Made by a program: the position numbers and the translations under genes
Assembly (NCBI GenBank): GCA_002691365.1
Contig: NZHL01000008.1
Coordinates: forward strand, 176,014-194,216
DNA: 18,203 nt
Source of the DNA: Fidelibacterota bacterium
Lineage (GTDB): Bacteria > Fidelibacterota > Marinisomatia > Marinisomatales > S15-B10
Direction of reading: 5' to 3'
In this document: positions 15,933-18,203 of the stretch, piece after piece
Numbering within the stretch: the first letter of the stretch is position 1
Layout: every line of letters begins with the position of its first letter
The notes under the pieces: generated by a model
Seen by the model: the letters and a program-made list of their open reading frames with translations, nothing else
Told to the model about the DNA's origin: nothing
Databases searched by the model: none

Positions 15933-17237
15933 TTACCTCAAAATTGTTTGATGTCTTTGTGGGCCTATAGATATAATCTTAATAGGACAGTTAATCTTAT
16001 CCTCAATAAAATATATATATTCTTTTAAAGCATTTGGCAAGAAATCAAACCCCTTTTTTGATATTTTTTCTATTGATGCTTGATCCATAGATTCCCAGCC
16101 TTCCATTGATATATAGTTTGGTTTAGCTAAGCGTATTTTACCCAAACTACCTGGAGTTTCATCATATTTCTTACCTAGAATTTGATAAGAATCACATATT
16201 TTTATTTCTTTTATTCCAGATAATATATCTAATTTAGTAAAAGCTATTTCTGTAAAACCATTGACTCTAACTGCTTGTTTTAATTGGACAAGATCAAGGT
16301 GACCAACTCTTCTAGGTCTTCCTGTAGTTGTACCGAATTCTTTACCCTTTTGTCTAAGAAAGTCTGATTCTTCGCCATTTATTTCTGTTGGAAATGGTGA
16401 AACACCAACTCTGCTAACATAACATTTTGCTACACCAATAATTCTTTTTTTATCATTAAACTCAATTCCAGTGCCTACATTAACTTGACCAGCTATAGTA
16501 TTTGAGCTAGTAGTATGTGGGTATAAACCATGGTCTACATCAAGTGTCATCCCTTGTGCTCCTTCGAATAAGAAAGTCTTATTTAGTTTATATTCTTTAT
16601 AGAGAGCAACTTGAGTATCAATAATATAATCATTTAAGATATTGCCATATTCAACATAATCAGTATAGATATCATTTATATCTAAATCAAATTTTTTACC
16701 AAAAGCTTGAGTTACTACTTTTTTATTAAAATCATATGATCTTTTTAGTTTTTCTTCGAAAATAGCTGGCTCAAGAATGTCTCCAATTCTTATACCATGC
16801 CTATATGCTTTATCGGCGTAAACGGGAGCAATCCCTCTTTTGGTACTTCCTGCAGCAAGTTCTCCTTGATGTAATGTTAAACATTCGTCCATTACTATAT
16901 GGTAGGGCATAATAAGATGAGCTCTGTCACTGATTTTTAAATTAGGTGTTATTCCCTTATCTATTAAGGAATTAATTTCATTAATTAATTCCTTAGGGTT
17001 AATAACAACTCCATTTGAAATTACAGAAACAGGATGTTTATATAAAACACCTGATGGAATATGATGTAAATGATATTCATTTCCATTTACAATTACAGTG
17101 TGACCTGCATTGTTTCCACCTTGAAATCTGACTACATAATCAGAATTTCCTGCAAAATAGTCTGTAATTTTTCCTTTGCCTTCGTCACCCCATTGTGCTC
17201 CAACAATTGTTGTTAATTGATTTAGAGTATCGCTCAT
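15933..17237 (-). CDS. purA: Adenylosuccinate synthetase
   Basis: IMP + aspartate + GTP to adenylosuccinate, the first step from IMP to AMP; PurB of the same operon completes it. At 434 residues it is full length. The GTP-binding start VGAQWGDEGKGKITDYF (12-28) carries catalytic Asp18; GGNNAGHTVIVNG (40-52) carries His46. Further blocks are GSTKRGIAPVYADKAYR, FEGAQGMTLDVDHG, GTTTGRPRRVGHLD and FTKLDILSGIKEIKIC. It is the first purine gene after an 85-base gap and probably follows the operon promoter. No SD precedes the ATG. The PurA signature GTTTGRPRR is intact, so it should be active. Confidence 0.97.
   Translation of the reverse strand: MSDTLNQLTTIVGAQWGDEGKGKITDYFAGNSDYVVRFQGGNNAGHTVIVNGNEYHLHHIPSGVLYKHPVSVISNGVVINPKELINEINSLIDKGITPNLKISDRAHLIMPYHIVMDECLTLHQGELAAGSTKRGIAPVYADKAYRHGIRIGDILEPAIFEEKLKRSYDFNKKVVTQAFGKKFDLDINDIYTDYVEYGNILNDYIIDTQVALYKEYKLNKTFLFEGAQGMTLDVDHGLYPHTTSSNTIAGQVNVGTGIEFNDKKRIIGVAKCYVSRVGVSPFPTEINGEESDFLRQKGKEFGTTTGRPRRVGHLDLVQLKQAVRVNGFTEIAFTKLDILSGIKEIKICDSYQILGKKYDETPGSLGKIRLAKPNYISMEGWESMDQASIEKISKKGFDFLPNALKEYIYFIEDKINCPIKIISIGPQRHQTILR
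15935..15939 (-). promoter_or_regulatory. Shine-Dalgarno site of purL, overlapping the purA stop
   Basis: Minus-strand GAGGT lies 5 bases before the TTG start of purL. Its last base is shared with the purA TAA. It is the strongest SD inside the operon, compensating for a weak start codon and likely coupling PurL to PurA translation. Confidence 0.75.
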
Positions 17238-17261
17238 TTTGATTTATAGTTAAAATGATTC

Positions 17262-17291
17262 ATAATGAAAGACTAATTTTACATATGTAAA
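17262..17291 (-). promoter_or_regulatory. Putative promoter of the purA-to-purH operon
   Basis: On the minus strand, TTTACA (17291-17286; one mismatch from TTGACA) and CATTAT (17267-17262) are 18 bases apart. This would place the transcript start near 17255, about 18 bases before the purA ATG. The -35 hexamer is one arm of the palindrome at 17278-17291, as expected for an operator-controlled promoter. This is the only gap of useful size in roughly 15 kb of same-strand genes. In such AT-rich DNA, hexamer matches are weak evidence. Confidence 0.35.
17278..17291. promoter_or_regulatory. Perfect 14-bp palindrome, candidate operator upstream of purA
   Basis: TTTACATATGTAAA is a perfect inverted repeat located 41 bases upstream of the purA ATG. 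It overlaps the proposed -35. It matches neither the E. coli PurR operator nor the Bacillus PurBox as I know them. It is the most symmetric element in the gap and is flanked on the upstream side by the repeats at 17296-17318. Confidence 0.45.
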
Positions 17292-17295
17292 TTCA

Positions 17296-17318
17296 AAAGT
17301 AAAATCTTAAAGTAAAAT
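17296..17318. repeat. Two direct copies of AAAGTAAAAT
   Basis: The 10-base word AAAGTAAAAT occurs at 17296-17305 and again at 17309-17318. Its GTAAA core recurs in the adjacent palindrome (17287-17291), giving three GTAAA cores spaced 12 and 13 bases apart. They could be extra half-sites for the same regulator, but low-complexity AT sequence makes chance repeats common. Confidence 0.4.
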
Positions 17319-17322
17319 TATT

Positions 17323-17808
17323 TTATTTTTTTTTTGAAACCCCAGTCATATCTAAAATAATTGATGTATTATCTTTAAAGCATTTATTTTGAACAAGTTT
17401 TACTTTTAGAAAATGAAAAAAAGAAATATAAAATAAACCTCCGTGGACCCAATAAGGAATTACTTTTGTATCAACTCCTCCACCAATTATAAAAACTGTC
17501 ATTATTAATAAAACATTTAATAGTGTTGGAGGATATAATTTTCTTTTAATTTGAAAAGAACGTTCGTGAAAAGATTTGTCTAGTTTATTATTTTGGACAA
17601 ATTCTTTTATACTCACACCAGTACCTACAAAAAAAAACATTACTAATACTTCTGTAAATAGATAAACTAATGCTGTAATAAACCCTAGAGGTGTTGGGAA
17701 TAAACCACCATAAATATTTAATTTAAAAACTCCTTCAAAACCAGATAAGACTAATAATATTAGTGAAATAAAAGATAAGAGATATATAAGTATCATAAAA
17801 AAATACAT
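17323..17808 (-). CDS. Unknown four-helix membrane protein
   Basis: I do not recognise this 161-residue protein. Four hydrophobic segments are visible, at about residues 4-24, 40-62, 93-111 and 116-136. A charged loop between the second and third carries LDKSFHERSFQIKRK (76-90). The fourth segment holds His122 and His132 in WVHGGLFYISFFHFL, and the loop holds His81. Membrane histidines could bind metal or heme, but nothing shows this directly. The ATG at 17808 has an AGG seven bases upstream, overlapping the ychF stop, so it is co-transcribed with ychF. A second ATG at 17796 is possible. An 85-base gap follows before purA, and there is no clear terminator after its stop. Confidence 0.7.
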   Translation of the reverse strand: MYFFMILIYLLSFISLILLVLSGFEGVFKLNIYGGLFPTPLGFITALVYLFTEVLVMFFFVGTGVSIKEFVQNNKLDKSFHERSFQIKRKLYPPTLLNVLLIMTVFIIGGGVDTKVIPYWVHGGLFYISFFHFLKVKLVQNKCFKDNTSIILDMTGVSKKK

Positions 17809-17816
17809 ACTAAAAC

Positions 17817-18203
17817 CTATACATTAAATTTGAAAAACATTATGTCACCATCTTTAACAATATAATTTTTTCCTTCAACACGAATTTTACCTGCTTCTTT
17901 GAGGGATAATTCATTATTATAATTTAGCATATCACTATAATGATATGTTTCTGCTTTTATAAAACCTCTTTGAAAGTCGGTATGTATTTTTCCAGCAGCT
18001 TCAGGTGCTGTTGAACCTTTTTTGATAGTCCATGCCCTAACTTCTTCAGGTCCACCTGTAAAAAAAGTTTCTAAATTTAATAATTGATAAGCTTTGGATA
18101 TTAATTTGCTTAATCCAATTTCTTTAAGATTGAATTCTTTTAGAAATTCTCTTTTTTCTGATTCATCTAAAACAGAAAGGTCTTGTTCTAATTTACAACA
18201 AAG
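17817..18203 (-). CDS. ychF: Ribosome-associated ATPase YchF/OLA1, C-terminal part (runs off the right edge)
   Basis: A conserved TRAFAC-class ATPase linked to ribosomes and stress responses. Only the last 128 residues are in the window. They include a helical segment (LDESEKREFLKEFNL), then the TGS-like C-terminal domain with FFTGGPEEVRAWTIKKGS, APEAAGKIHTDFQRGFI, KAETYHYSDM, EAGKIRVEGKNYIVKDGD and the typical IMFFKFNV terminus before a TAG stop. The N-terminal G domain lies beyond base 18203. The frame is intact to the edge. The next gene starts 8 bases downstream of its stop. Confidence 0.96.
   Translation of the reverse strand, partial: LCCKLEQDLSVLDESEKREFLKEFNLKEIGLSKLISKAYQLLNLETFFTGGPEEVRAWTIKKGSTAPEAAGKIHTDFQRGFIKAETYHYSDMLNYNNELSLKEAGKIRVEGKNYIVKDGDIMFFKFNV

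Noticed and set aside
17238-17322. Purine riboswitch or PurBox upstream of purA
   Set aside because: The gap is too short and too AT-rich for the three-stem purine aptamer, and no PurBox-like or PurR-like operator sequence is found. The palindrome there is of a different sequence.
1-18203. Mobile element, phage, CRISPR or toxin-antitoxin content
   Set aside because: All stretches are accounted for by housekeeping genes with short junctions. No transposase, integrase, array-like repeats or small paired genes were seen.

Overview
The window is a densely packed, strongly AT-rich piece of a bacterial chromosome. No gap between genes exceeds about 115 bases, and there is no rRNA, tRNA, CRISPR array or recognisable mobile element. 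The compactness, frequent stop/start overlaps, sparse Shine-Dalgarno (SD) sequences and AT-rich codon use suggest a streamlined genome such as those of uncultured marine bacterioplankton. That is inference: nothing here fixes the phylum, and the purine enzymes point to different relatives.

Layout. At the left, a truncated pyruvate phosphate dikinase gene (minus strand, N-terminal 266 residues) diverges from two overlapping plus-strand genes for MaoC/hot-dog dehydratase subunits. The second of these converges on, and overlaps by 14 bases, a minus-strand bioY (biotin ECF transporter S component). From there to the right edge everything is on the minus strand. In transcription order: the 3' end of ychF; a small unknown membrane protein; an 85-base gap with the only convincing cis-regulatory structure for the cluster; then purA, purL, purM, a purQ fusion, purC, purE, purB, purF, purD, purN, a PQQ-type sugar dehydrogenase lipoprotein, purH and bioY. 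Junctions from purA to purH range from a 17-base overlap to about an 8-base gap, so this looks like one operon of about 15 kb.

Function. The cluster encodes every step from PRPP to IMP (PurF, PurD, PurN, PurL+PurQ/S, PurM, PurE, PurC, PurB, PurH), plus PurA, which with PurB converts IMP to AMP. The GMP branch (guaB, guaA) is absent. No purK is present, and none should be needed, because PurE is of the class II (direct AIR carboxylase) type. PurL is the small type, which needs separate PurQ and PurS. No free purS is seen; instead the PurQ protein carries about 170 extra C-terminal residues that read as two tandem PurS-like domains. That PurQ-PurS-PurS chain is the most notable observation. Second is a secreted sugar-dehydrogenase lipoprotein gene that overlaps purN on one side and purH on the other.
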